NCBI GenBank assembly: GCA_021414105.1
Contig: JAIOPB010000034.1
Coordinates: forward strand, 18,588-82,587
Length of the DNA: 64,000 nucleotides
From: Nitrosarchaeum sp.
GTDB taxonomy: Archaea > Thermoproteota > Nitrososphaeria > Nitrososphaerales > Nitrosopumilaceae
Direction: 5' to 3'
Shown here: positions 43,555 through 51,832 of the stretch, in pieces
Layout of the letters: each line of letters starts with the position of its first letter
Numbering within the stretch: position 1 is the first letter of the stretch
Position numbers and translations under genes: made by a program
Notes under the pieces: generated by a model
Told to the model about the DNA's origin: nothing
The model's database searches: none
The model's input: the letters and a program-made list of their open reading frames with translations, nothing else

Positions 43555-44547
43555 ATGAGTTCAAAACAAATTGGTTTTTTCATAATACTGGCATTCATAA
43601 TAGCGATTCCAATAGCTTATGCCCAAGAAATTTCTATTGGAGAAAAAGCAGAACAAAAATCAGTTGAAGTTGTAATTAGTTCATCAGATAAAATTCATGT
43701 AAAGCACGTAATTACTTCGTCAAATTCACCCAGACAAGTAGAATTGATTAATGGAACTATAACCAATCTTTCAGTTTCAGATGAAGAAGGAAAAGAAAAA
43801 CAGTTTGTAATTATTGGGGATAATGATGGTGTCATAATTAATCCATCACAAAAAAATATAATTGTAGAATATGATCTTGGAGATGTTCTTTTTCTAAAAA
43901 ATAATATGTGGACTTGGGATTTTAGATATCTTGAAACAACCTCATTTATTATTCCAAAAGTAGATTTAATTTTTGTAAATAGCAAACCTGTGTATTTAGG
44001 TGAAAAAAATGGAATTTTGTGTCATGGTTGTCAAATGATTTTAGAGTATTCCATTGATGAACCAAGAATATTACAAAACATAAAATTTGAAAATAAAGAA
44101 TTTCTAATTGAGATAAGAACATTTGCAGAAATAAATCAGTTTAATTTTGATCAAACAACAAAAAGTATTAGTTTTGATGTTAATGGAGAAAATCAGTTCA
44201 TAACAACAATAATTCCTCTAGAACTATTATCAAGACCATATAATGTATACATGGGAGGGGAGAAAATATTTTTTCATGAATATATCAATAACGGAACACA
44301 CGTTTGGCTTAACATAAGACCAGACAACTCAGGTAATGTATCGATTATAGGTGCAACCGTTATTAGTGATGAAAAATCCACCATACAAAACAATCCTTCA
44401 ACATCAGTATCAAATGTAAATCAAGACATTATTGTCTATATTCTAGTTGGAGTTATTGTATTAATTGGACTTGTAGTTATGGTGATTATGATGAGAAAAA
44501 AGAAATTATCAATAACTTCTAGAGAAATTCAAGATAATAATACATAA
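43555..44547 (+). CDS. Secreted, C-terminally anchored hypothetical protein
   Basis: A 330-residue protein: signal peptide (1-23, ending 'IPIAYAQ'), a beta-rich ectodomain with a CHGC pair near 160 ('ILCHGCQMILEY') that could form a disulfide or bind metal, and a C-terminal helix (~291-314) followed by 'RKKK'. The ectodomain thus faces outside. No family recognised. It begins directly after the cyclophilin stop, so the two are co-transcribed. Confidence 0.6.
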   Translation: MSSKQIGFFIILAFIIAIPIAYAQEISIGEKAEQKSVEVVISSSDKIHVKHVITSSNSPRQVELINGTITNLSVSDEEGKEKQFVIIGDNDGVIINPSQKNIIVEYDLGDVLFLKNNMWTWDFRYLETTSFIIPKVDLIFVNSKPVYLGEKNGILCHGCQMILEYSIDEPRILQNIKFENKEFLIEIRTFAEINQFNFDQTTKSISFDVNGENQFITTIIPLELLSRPYNVYMGGEKIFFHEYINNGTHVWLNIRPDNSGNVSIIGATVISDEKSTIQNNPSTSVSNVNQDIIVYILVGVIVLIGLVVMVIMMRKKKLSITSREIQDNNT

Positions 44548-44626
44548 CTTTAGATAAAATCGGTGTCTAAAAAATAAAATGCCAAAATTAATTTTTGAAC
44601 TCTGTTTGTGTCAATAATTATAAAAA

Positions 44627-44782
44627 TTAGTCTCCACCTGATCCACAAGAACAAAAACCATATTCGTCAATTCTAACATTGCAAACTATACATTTTTCTC
44701 CATAATCTACTTCCCAAGGTTCTTTTCCATACAGTTTAAAATGATCATCAATCTCAAGTGGGATTTCACGTTTCTTTCCCAA
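44627..44782 (-). CDS. Small zinc-binding protein (51 aa)
   Basis: TTG start at 44782, stop at 44627. The product begins MGKKREIPLEIDDHFKLYG and carries CIVC (31-34) and CSC (44-46), a probable zinc ribbon with 'EYGFCSCGSGGD' at the end. Such short CxxC...CxC proteins with a long conserved lead ('PWEVDYGEKC') occur widely in archaea. It faces the zinc-ribbon gene at 44832 across 49 bp, so both promoters must overlap. Confidence 0.55.
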   Translation of the reverse strand: MGKKREIPLEIDDHFKLYGKEPWEVDYGEKCIVCNVRIDEYGFCSCGSGGD

Positions 44783-44831
44783 TGATTTGTATATGTAAAA
44801 CAACTATACATAGATTATTGGAGATTAAATT

Positions 44832-45023
44832 ATGAAAATTGAATGTGGATGTCACTGCATCAAATGTAAAAGTACAAATCTTGAATCAAATAGGATTGGA
44901 CAAATTGAGGAAGATGGATATTTTGATATGCATCATACATGCAATGAGTGTAACACACATTTTGATCATTTGGAAGGAGAAATTTTTAATAATTGTGAAA
45001 AATGCCACTATAAAACTAGTTAG
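44832..45023 (+). CDS. Small zinc-ribbon protein (63 aa)
   Basis: The product has CGCHCIKC (5-12), 'CNEC' (37-40) and 'CEKC' (55-58), plus several His. Two or more zinc sites are likely. A second reading frame over the same bases lacks this regular pattern, so I chose this one. Possible RNA- or DNA-binding adaptor; function unknown. It converges with the hypothetical gene at 45016 with an 8-base overlap. Confidence 0.6.
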   Translation: MKIECGCHCIKCKSTNLESNRIGQIEEDGYFDMHHTCNECNTHFDHLEGEIFNNCEKCHYKTS

Positions 45024-45513
45024 ATACTAAAGTATTTTGTACAAAATAATGTGCTCTGTTTTCTTTTGAATTTTTTAAAATTTCTCTATTAGATGCCATT
45101 TTCGCTAAAGCTTTTGATACATCTAAAGGACTAGCGCCCCAACCGTATTCTCTTAGTTGTTGAACAGTTTCTGTTACTGTTCTTGGGGAATCAAAGAATT
45201 TACTGGTTTCCAATATTCTCAATTTTGTTTTAATTTCATGAGAACCAATTAGTTTTGGCTCATTAAATTCTGGCTCATATGCTTCTGCATCATCCAAATA
45301 CTCTAGACCGTATTGGTTAGATTGTATTGATTCTTTTGATTTTGTAATTTCTTCATTTTTATTTTCATAGATAATTTTTGCTTGATTTGTGTATATGTAA
45401 TTTGAAATATTTGCAATAATATCACCTAAAGTTTGATTATCAACGTAGAAATCTCTAGAGTCAACCTCAATTTCATTCTCACCAAGCTTGAGTTTTATTC
45501 TAGCCATACTCAT
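45016..45513 (-). CDS. Conserved hypothetical protein with C-terminal winged-helix-like region
   Basis: A 165-residue soluble protein. The N-terminal ~35 residues are beta ('ARIKLKLGENEIEVDSRDFYV'), the middle is acidic and likely disordered, and the C-terminal ~70 ('TVTETVQQLREYGWGASPLDVSKALAKMASNREI' split over 113-146) resembles a helix-turn-helix found in archaeal proteins of unknown function. Ends with 'HYFV' as a possible wing. Role unknown. Confidence 0.55.
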   Translation of the reverse strand: MSMARIKLKLGENEIEVDSRDFYVDNQTLGDIIANISNYIYTNQAKIIYENKNEEITKSKESIQSNQYGLEYLDDAEAYEPEFNEPKLIGSHEIKTKLRILETSKFFDSPRTVTETVQQLREYGWGASPLDVSKALAKMASNREILKNSKENRAHYFVQNTLVSN

Positions 45514-45637
45514 AAATTGAAAGGTTTTGATTTATTCTGCTAGCTCTAATGAGCTTTAAGATTAGATCAAAACTTTTACACACATAAATTGGATTTTTTT
45601 CCTATTGAGTTAAAAAGCAATTTTGAGATATCAGTGT

Positions 45638-46087
45638 ATGAGATCCTCGGCTAAGGGAATAATCATAATATTTGTTATAGGAATGAGTCTTTTTGGATAT
45701 TCTCAATATGCATCAGCCTCACAAATAGGCGTGACAATTACACAAAGTCATCTACTTGAGAAGAGTGAGAAGGGCTCAACGTATAATGTTGAGCTAGAAT
45801 TTAGCAATCCTTCATTGTTGGTTTTGACAGCAGGTAAAACAGAGTTTTTTGTAATAGCAAATGATGAAATGATTGGAAAAGGAGATCTAGAATCATTTGT
45901 ACTTCCAGCATTAGGAAGCACTTCAGTGAATGGTATTTTTCTAAGAGATTCCAATGTGGATTCGCAGGTCTCAACAGTAAAAATAAGTGGAGTTACAAAG
46001 TATAATGTAATTTTTACATCCATTGATGTACCTTTTGTGTTTTATCCAACAGAAGAACAGGCAAGAGAATTTATACATCCAAATTAG
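45638..46087 (+). CDS. Secreted LEA14-like domain protein
   Basis: A 149-residue product from the ATG at 45638 (an in-frame TTG at 45623 is less likely). Signal peptide about 1-27, ending 'YASAS'. The mature domain has 'YNVELEFSNPSLLVLTAGKTEFFV', the same NP-centred strand pattern as the genes at 8634 and 39308. It has no extra membrane helix, so it may be released or lipid-free on the surface. Confidence 0.6.
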   Translation: MRSSAKGIIIIFVIGMSLFGYSQYASASQIGVTITQSHLLEKSEKGSTYNVELEFSNPSLLVLTAGKTEFFVIANDEMIGKGDLESFVLPALGSTSVNGIFLRDSNVDSQVSTVKISGVTKYNVIFTSIDVPFVFYPTEEQAREFIHPN

Positions 46088-46098
46088 TTTTTTAAAGA

Positions 46099-46846
46099 AT
46101 GTTAACTGTTTTTGGTTCAACTGCATTGGATACTATTAGAACTCCAAAAAAAACATTAAAAGATGTTCTAGGTGGAGCTGCAACGTTTGCAGCTATATCC
46201 GCAAGTAACTTTGTAAATACTGGATTAATAGCAGTAGTAGGAAAAGCTTGCAGATTTCAAGCCAACAGTTCCTGAAGAATATAGAAAATCACAGTTTGTG
46301 TATTTAGCAAATAATGATCCTGATCAAAATTCTACTCTTATCAAAGAATTTGATAAAGTGAAATTTTCAATGTGTGATACTATTGAATTTTGGATATCTA
46401 CAAAACGAGATTCAGTAATTAAGATGATTAAAGCTGTAGATGCAGTTGTAATAAACGATGAAGAAGCTAAACTACTAACAAAAGAATTCAATTTAGTCAA
46501 ATGTGCAAAAAAGATGATGGAGTGGGGTGCAAAATATGTAATTATTAAAAAAGGTGAGCATGGATCAATGATGTTTTTTGATGATGTAATATTTCCATCT
46601 GTAGGATTTTCATTGGAAGATGTAGTGGATCCCACTGGTGCAGGAGATTCTTTTGCAGGTGCTATGATAGGATATTTAGCTAGTAAAAATTCAATCAATC
46701 TATCAGATATTAAAAAGGCTGTAGTCTATGGAAATGTTTTAGGTTCTTTTGCTGTTGAGAAATACGGATTAGATGGATTACTCCAAATTAAAAAAACAGA
46801 TATTACAAAACGAGTTAAACTATATGAGAAAATGATCCGTTTCTAA
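46099..46846 (+). pseudogene. PfkB-family sugar/nucleoside kinase, internally deleted and frameshifted
   Basis: ATG at 46099 gives 'MLTVFGSTALDTIRTPKK', 'VLGGAATFAAISASNFVNTG' and 'LIAVVGK', a normal PfkB N-terminus, and then stops at 46273-46275. In the next frame from 46250, 'ADFKPTVPEEYRKSQFVYLANN' continues to a full C-terminus with the catalytic 'DPTGAGDSFAGAMIGY'. About 50-60 residues present in full-length PfkB proteins (the lid and part of the sugar site) are missing at 46244-46250, and the frame is off by one. The C-terminal part could still be translated from 46298 but would lack the substrate region. AAGCTT lies at the junction. Confidence 0.8.
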
Positions 46847-46896
46847 AAAGATTTAAGTTTGATTATTTCCGCAGATGAATTGAATACTCATAAGAT

Positions 46897-47241
46897 ATGT
46901 CTGAAAAAATAGAAGATCGTTTAGAAACTATATTCAAACTACAAAAAGGTCTATCAGAAATGATGAAACTAGATAGATATCCAAAAGATTCTGAAGGACG
47001 AATTTCTGCATTATGTACTGCAATTATGCATGAAGCAGTGGAACTGCAAAGAACTACAAATTGGAAGTGGTGGAAAACTCCAATTCCATTTAATGTATCT
47101 GAAGCAAGAGAAGAATTAATTGACATATGGCATTTTGTGATTCAGGCATCATTAGAGCTAAAGCTAACTCCAGATGATATTCTTGAGGAATATAAGAAGA
47201 AAAATGAAATCAATAGAGAAAGACAGAGAATTGGATACTAG
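46897..47241 (+). CDS. MazG/dUTPase-2-like all-alpha NTP pyrophosphatase
   Basis: A 114-residue helical protein. 'IMHEAVELQRTTNWKWWKT' and 'AREELIDIWHFVIQASLEL' carry the ExxE and ExxD metal ligands of the all-alpha NTP pyrophosphatases, and 'YKKKNEINRERQRIGY' closes as in dimeric dUTPases. Likely hydrolyses dUTP or a related nucleotide. Convergent with the MtrA-like gene by 4 bases. Confidence 0.8.
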   Translation: MSEKIEDRLETIFKLQKGLSEMMKLDRYPKDSEGRISALCTAIMHEAVELQRTTNWKWWKTPIPFNVSEAREELIDIWHFVIQASLELKLTPDDILEEYKKKNEINRERQRIGY

Positions 47242-47708
47242 ATTACAAATTTTTTAATTATATCAAAATTTGTTTCATTTATTATACTTACAAGATTAAT
47301 TTTATTTTGAAAATAGTTTATTTCTGATTTAGTTACAGTAAGAAAGGGATCAGGACTAGTTGAATTGATTATTCTTCCATAATTATCAATTCCATTTTTA
47401 TGTAATTCAAATAAAGAATGACCAGCTTTATGACCTAAAACTTCTTTACCACAGATTATAATGATTTTAATTTTTTTATTTTGATTAACATATTTAATGA
47501 TAGAATCGATTCCTTTATTTTCAGAAAGTAGTCTTCCAACAATTGAAATATGATTCAAAAGTTCAGAATTTGAAATTTTTTTTAACAAGTCCATACTTGA
47601 AAGCGTACAAATTGCTATAGAAGAATCAGTATTTCCTAGGTATGATTCTTCTGGAATTGGCAATATGACCTTACATAATTCTCCAATTACATTTCCAAGG
47701 CTATTCAT
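47238..47708 (-). CDS. MtrA-like corrinoid-binding protein (orphan)
   Basis: A 156-residue protein matching the soluble domain of MtrA, the corrinoid subunit of methanopterin S-methyltransferase. 'LCKVILPIPEESYLGN', 'IAICTLSSMDLL' and 'VGRLLSENKGIDSIIKY' are family motifs, and 'CGKEVLGHKAGHSL' holds the likely cobalt-ligating His (H93). The C-terminal membrane helix of MtrA is missing and no other mtr gene is near. The gene overlaps the end of the DegT aminotransferase gene by 8 bases. It may be a methyl carrier of unknown reaction. Confidence 0.7.
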   Translation of the reverse strand: MNSLGNVIGELCKVILPIPEESYLGNTDSSIAICTLSSMDLLKKISNSELLNHISIVGRLLSENKGIDSIIKYVNQNKKIKIIIICGKEVLGHKAGHSLFELHKNGIDNYGRIINSTSPDPFLTVTKSEINYFQNKINLVSIINETNFDIIKKFVI

Positions 47709-48789
47709 TTAGTATATCACGAAGAGTTTTTGCAATAAATTCAATATTTTTAGTAGTAACTTTAGGATGTATTGGAAGAGACAAAACGTGAGATGACGCC
47801 CATTCAGTTACCGGAAGTTTGATTTTTTGTTGGTAAAATGGTGTTTTATGAACTGGAGTTGGATAGTAAGAAGCTGCACCAATTCCTTTAGCATTAAGTT
47901 TTTTTAGAATTTTATCTCTTTTTGATGTAGCTATTGTGTAAAGATACCAATTTACATTTTCATAATTGCGTTGATGTGGAAGTATAATATCTAAATCAGA
48001 AATTAATTTTGATAAAAAATTTGCATTCTTTTGCCTCGTCTTAAGAAAACCAGGAAGTTTTTTCATTTGTATTGTTGCAATTGCAGCACTAATTTCCGGT
48101 AACCTTAGATTTAATCCAAATATTTTAGTATCGTATCCATGAACCATTCCATGATTTCTAATCATCAATAATTTATCTCGTAGTTTTTTATTATTTGTTG
48201 CAATAAATCCTCCTTCTCCGGCAGTCATTACTTTTGCAGGATACATACTCCAACAACCTAAATCAAAAAAAGTTCCAGCGTGTTTACCTTTGTAGGTAGA
48301 ACCTAATGATTGTGCAGCATCTTCTATTATTGGTAAATTATGTTTTTTAGCAATTTCTGAGATTCTATCAATAAAAGATACATTTCCATAAAGATGAACA
48401 GGCATAATTGCTTTAGTCTTTTTTGTAATCTTCTTTTGTAGATCATCAGGATCCATAGTATAATTTTCTTTTAGTATATCAACAAAGACAGGTTTAGCCC
48501 CAGTAGATACTACAGAATTAGCTGTTGCAACAAATGTAAATGATGGAACGAGTACTTCGTCTCCTTTTTTGATATCCAAAGCATAAAGTGCGGCTTGTAA
48601 AGCTGCTGTACCAGAATTTACCGCAACGACATATTTTGATTTTATAAAGAGTGATGCTGATTTTTCAAATGCTTGTACATGTTCTCCTCCTTGATTAGCT
48701 GCTGATGTAAGTGTACCATTTTTGAGGATATTAGTCACTGCAGATATTTCGTCTTTACCTACAAATGGAACATTGATTGCAATTTTCAA
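47701..48789 (-). CDS. DegT/DnrJ/EryC1 family aminotransferase
   Basis: A 362-residue PLP enzyme of the sugar aminotransferase family. 'FVATANSVVSTGAKPVFVDI' and 'IEDAAQSLGSTYKGKHAGTF' are typical, with the Asp in 'IIEDAAQ'. The Lys that binds PLP follows in 'CWSMYPAKVMTAGEGGF' (about 185). Usually works on nucleotide sugars for glycan or S-layer glycosylation. It is upstream of, and overlaps, the MtrA-like gene, so the two share a transcript. Confidence 0.88.
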   Translation of the reverse strand: MKIAINVPFVGKDEISAVTNILKNGTLTSAANQGGEHVQAFEKSASLFIKSKYVVAVNSGTAALQAALYALDIKKGDEVLVPSFTFVATANSVVSTGAKPVFVDILKENYTMDPDDLQKKITKKTKAIMPVHLYGNVSFIDRISEIAKKHNLPIIEDAAQSLGSTYKGKHAGTFFDLGCWSMYPAKVMTAGEGGFIATNNKKLRDKLLMIRNHGMVHGYDTKIFGLNLRLPEISAAIATIQMKKLPGFLKTRQKNANFLSKLISDLDIILPHQRNYENVNWYLYTIATSKRDKILKKLNAKGIGAASYYPTPVHKTPFYQQKIKLPVTEWASSHVLSLPIHPKVTTKNIEFIAKTLRDILNE

Positions 48790-48871
48790 CAGATATTCTC
48801 TTTAAAACTAGTCTATAAATCTCATGAAATAGGCATGAATTTTTATATTTCAAAATTAGGAAATTCGCATA

Positions 48872-49260
48872 ATGAATCAACATCATCTTGAACAACATGG
48901 ATATTTTTTTCTACGATTATTGGATGGTACTGTGTTTCAAGAATAGGATGGAGAAGAACTGCAGGAAATAAAATTGTTGGTTGGAGAATGGCATTGCTGC
49001 AGCTAATGTTGTTAGGATTTGCAATTATTACACTGTATGAGGTATTATACAATTTTACGGTCTTGAATGCAAAGATCACTGCAGGTATGATTGAAGATAA
49101 TGTTCCTAATATTGATATGTTATCAATTGCATATCCTGATCCAGATAGACCATGGAATTTAATTTTTGCAACAAAAGTTTGGCTTGCAGCATTTATCATT
49201 AGTGCTCATGCATTTTATCTTAGTACTAAACCAAGAAAAAATTTAGAAGAAGCAATATAG
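48872..49260 (+). pseudogene. Small three-helix membrane protein with a one-base frameshift
   Basis: ATG at 48872 reads MNQHHLEQH, then the frame breaks at about 48898. Inserting one base there continues as 'WIFFSTIIGWYCVSRIGWRRT', 'IVGWRMALLQLMLLGFAII' and on to the stop at 49260, about 129 residues with three hydrophobic segments. Downstream of the break the frame stays open, and 'NKIVGWRM' supplies an in-frame ATG at 48988 that could start a 90-residue remnant. So this is a frameshifted gene or a base-call error. Family not certain; the layout reminds me of AmoX, the small subunit of archaeal ammonia monooxygenase, but this needs checking. Confidence 0.65.
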
Positions 49261-49272
49261 ATTAAAAAATAT

Positions 49273-49662
49273 TCATCTAGATGCAAACATTTTTCCTAGT
49301 TTTTCTTGATCAGATTTTACTTTACCAAATGCCTTTCTATGAGTAGAATTACAAAATTTTACTGTTTCTGAACGTGGATCTTGCTTTCTTGTTTCCTCTA
49401 TAATTCTACCACACCAAAAGCAATATTCTTTCTTGATGGTACCAAGTTCCCATCCTAAAAATTTTGAATCATAGTATCCTTTTTCTTTTGGACGTATAGA
49501 ATTTAGAAAATCTCCATTATCAGATTGAATCCAAATATTTTTTATTTTAGGATGAAATGGTTTATTCCATCGTCTTTTTTTGTCATCCCATTCAATATTA
49601 TTATCAGTACAAAATTTATAAAATTGCTCCTCAAATTGTTTAGAAACCATGATTTTGTTCAT
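49273..49662 (-). CDS. Hypothetical zinc-binding-like protein
   Basis: A 129-residue basic protein with a CxxC pair ('YCFWCGRII') and a later Cys-x3-His ('KFCNSTHRKAF'), a likely zinc site, and many aromatic residues in between. An HNH or DNA-binding role is possible but no catalytic motif is complete. Family not recognised. Start could also be the ATG four codons later. Confidence 0.5.
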   Translation of the reverse strand: MNKIMVSKQFEEQFYKFCTDNNIEWDDKKRRWNKPFHPKIKNIWIQSDNGDFLNSIRPKEKGYYDSKFLGWELGTIKKEYCFWCGRIIEETRKQDPRSETVKFCNSTHRKAFGKVKSDQEKLGKMFASR

Positions 49663-49796
49663 ATTTTCGCCTATGAAAGTATTCGCAAAAGATAATCTGT
49701 TAAACTAATGATTTTTTGTTCATTTCAAGAATTTTTTAGAATCAAGTGAGTTTTAGTGAAAAAACTGTTTTTCTACTAGATAATACTATACTAAAC

Positions 49797-49982
49797 ATGG
49801 GATTATTTGGTAATTCTAATGAAACGAAATGTAAAAAGTGTGGAACTGTACTTTCTGATCCAGAAAGACTAAAAAAACATCAAGAAATTGCACACAATAA
49901 GAAAAAGGAAAAGTGCAGAGCTTGTGGTACAGAATTTGATTCTTCAGAGGATCTACGAAAGCATAAAAAAAATTGTAAATAA
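49797..49982 (+). CDS. Two-finger C2H2 zinc protein (61 aa)
   Basis: Starting at ATG 49797 ('MGLFGNSNETKCKKCG'). Finger 1: 'CKKCGTVLSDPERLKKHQEIAH'-type C2H2 split as CKKC ... HQEIAH; finger 2: 'CRACGTEFDSSEDLRKHKKN' with H and a final C, so C2HC. Upstream ORF extension to 49746 lacks any domain, so the later start is preferred. Small archaeal C2H2 proteins bind DNA, RNA or partners; target unknown. Confidence 0.7.
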   Translation: MGLFGNSNETKCKKCGTVLSDPERLKKHQEIAHNKKKEKCRACGTEFDSSEDLRKHKKNCK

Positions 49983-50069
49983 CGGCACTTTTAATTATTT
50001 TATTTACCAGAAAATACTTTAAATTTTTTTGAATAAATTTATTTTTTACAAACTTAGTTTGTTTACTAA

Positions 50070-50420
50070 TCAACACTTGTGATAGAGATTATCTGTTCCT
50101 AATTTGTATATTTTAGAGAGTTTTTCATCTGCCTCTTCTTTACTCATTAAATCTTTTTGTGTAAAAGTTCGAAATTTTTCATTATATTCAATATCATCAT
50201 GATGTCCAGACATACAAAATAATCTTGATTTATTTTTTCCTCTATATTCTGTAATGATACCTCTTTTAATTAACAGATCAATATAGTTAGTCAGTGTTTG
50301 ATGTTCAATTTTTGCTTCTATTGATAATTGCATGAAAGAAATCCAGTTTTTATAAGTTGTAAATTTTTCTATTATTCTAATAATTCTTTGTTCTCCTCGC
50401 TGCCATTTATCTTCAATCAT
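50070..50420 (-). CDS. Winged-helix transcriptional regulator-like protein
   Basis: A 116-residue protein: 'IIRIIEKFTTYKNWISFMQLS', then 'AKIEHQTLTNYIDLLIKRGI' as recognition helix, then a wing 'ITEYRGKNKSRLF'. This is a compact winged helix with a C-terminal charged helix of ~35 residues for dimerisation. Target unknown. Confidence 0.65.
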   Translation of the reverse strand: MIEDKWQRGEQRIIRIIEKFTTYKNWISFMQLSIEAKIEHQTLTNYIDLLIKRGIITEYRGKNKSRLFCMSGHHDDIEYNEKFRTFTQKDLMSKEEADEKLSKIYKLGTDNLYHKC

Positions 50421-50481
50421 AATTTTCAGTCAATTCCTATGTTTGTTTTACCAATGAATAATGAAAATAAATTCTAATCAC

Positions 50482-50685
50482 TTAGATAACCTGTTCATGT
50501 CTAGGTGAACGTTTTAATGCTTTTTCTATTGCTTCCAAATTTGCAATCTCATTTTTAGAGCTCATTGTTAAGGTTTTAATCATTTCAGAGCCTATCTGTA
50601 CTGCTTGTTCAGGTAATGTATCTAGAAATTTTTGTAAACCTTTTTTGTAGTTTTCAATGAGTTCTAATCCTTCTTCAAGTGTCAT
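50482..50685 (-). CDS. Small helical hypothetical protein (67 aa)
   Basis: A 67-residue helical, charged protein with two or three amphipathic helices ('LEEGLELIENYKKGLQKFLDTL', 'EMIKTLTMSSKNEI'). No family recognised. It lies between the winged-helix gene and the divergent tyrS, without clear operon partners. Confidence 0.45.
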   Translation of the reverse strand: MTLEEGLELIENYKKGLQKFLDTLPEQAVQIGSEMIKTLTMSSKNEIANLEAIEKALKRSPRHEQVI

Positions 50686-50785
50686 AATAACGATTAGTCA
50701 CTTGACTATTTCAAATCTTGCAAATTCCAATTAAACTATTATTTCAAATAACTTTATAGACCTACATCTCAGAAGTTGTTTTGAT

Positions 50786-51832
50786 TTGGATATCACTGAA
50801 AAAGTTGAATTAATTGAAAGACCTCCTACCGAAGAGATAGTTACACGTGATGAGTTAATTGAATTATTCAAAACGAATTCTTCCCCAAAACATTACATTG
50901 GTTTAGAGATTTCGGGATTTTTACATTTAGGGAGTTTAATCAGTACAGGTTTCAAGATTAATGATTTTGTCAAGGCGGGTGTAAAATGTACCGTATTTCT
51001 TGCAGATTGGCATACTATGATCAATGATAAACTAGGAGGAGATTGGGAGATGATCTCCAAAGTTTCAAAATATTATCAAGATGCTTTCAAGTTGGTATGC
51101 CCTGAGGCAAACATCGTTTTAGGTTCAGATCTTTATCAAGAAAAAACAGAGTATTGGTCTGAACTTGTGAAATTTACTAAACATGTGTCACTAGCAAGAA
51201 CAATGAGAACACTAACCATTATGGGACGCTCAGAAAATGAAGAAAAGATAGATCTTGCAAAATTATTGTATCCACCAATGCAAGCAGTTGATATTCATTT
51301 TTTAGATGTTGACATAGCTCATGCGGGTATGGATCAAAGAAAGATCCATATGCTAGTTAGAGAGATTTTCCCAAAAATGAAATGGAAAGTTCCAGTTGCA
51401 GTTCATCACAAATTATTACCAAGTCTTTCAAAACCAACAGACACAAATGACATACAAATTTTAGGAAAAATGAGTAAATCAGATCCAAATTCTGGAGTTT
51501 TTATTCATAATTCAGATGATGAAATAAGAACAAAGATCAAAAAAGCATGGTGCGAAGAAACAAATATTCAGAATAATCCATTATTAGAAATTTCAAAACA
51601 TGTTATCTTTCATGAATTTAATGAAATTAAAGTAGAAAGACCAGAGAAATTTGGTGGAAATATGACATATACAGATTATAAACAATTAGAATCTGATTTC
51701 GCTGAGAAAAAATTACATCCAACTGATCTAAAACAAACTGTTGGAGAATATCTAGTTAAGGTGATTTCACCAATTCGTGAAAAGTTGAACCTAAGCGAAG
51801 AATTATTTGAAGCAATTAAGAAAAGTCATTAG
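50786..51832 (+). CDS. tyrS: Tyrosyl-tRNA synthetase
   Basis: A 348-residue class I synthetase of the archaeal type. The HIGH-like motif is HLGS (47-50) in 'ISGFLHLGSLIS'; KMSKS is intact in 'LGKMSKSDP' (about 229-233). 'ADWHTMINDKLGGDWEM' and 'GMDQRKIHMLVREIF' (tyrosine/adenylate pocket) are typical. TTG start at 50786. Convergent with cobJ with a 4-base overlap. Confidence 0.95.
   Translation: MDITEKVELIERPPTEEIVTRDELIELFKTNSSPKHYIGLEISGFLHLGSLISTGFKINDFVKAGVKCTVFLADWHTMINDKLGGDWEMISKVSKYYQDAFKLVCPEANIVLGSDLYQEKTEYWSELVKFTKHVSLARTMRTLTIMGRSENEEKIDLAKLLYPPMQAVDIHFLDVDIAHAGMDQRKIHMLVREIFPKMKWKVPVAVHHKLLPSLSKPTDTNDIQILGKMSKSDPNSGVFIHNSDDEIRTKIKKAWCEETNIQNNPLLEISKHVIFHEFNEIKVERPEKFGGNMTYTDYKQLESDFAEKKLHPTDLKQTVGEYLVKVISPIREKLNLSEELFEAIKKSH

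Noticed and set aside
44839..45030. A second frame over the zinc-ribbon gene
   Set aside because: It has no regular CxxC pattern, whereas the frame starting at 44832 has three.
48843..49199. A 118-codon open frame on the minus strand
   Set aside because: It overlaps the frameshifted membrane-protein gene, whose helices and conserved Trp/Arg pattern are more convincing.
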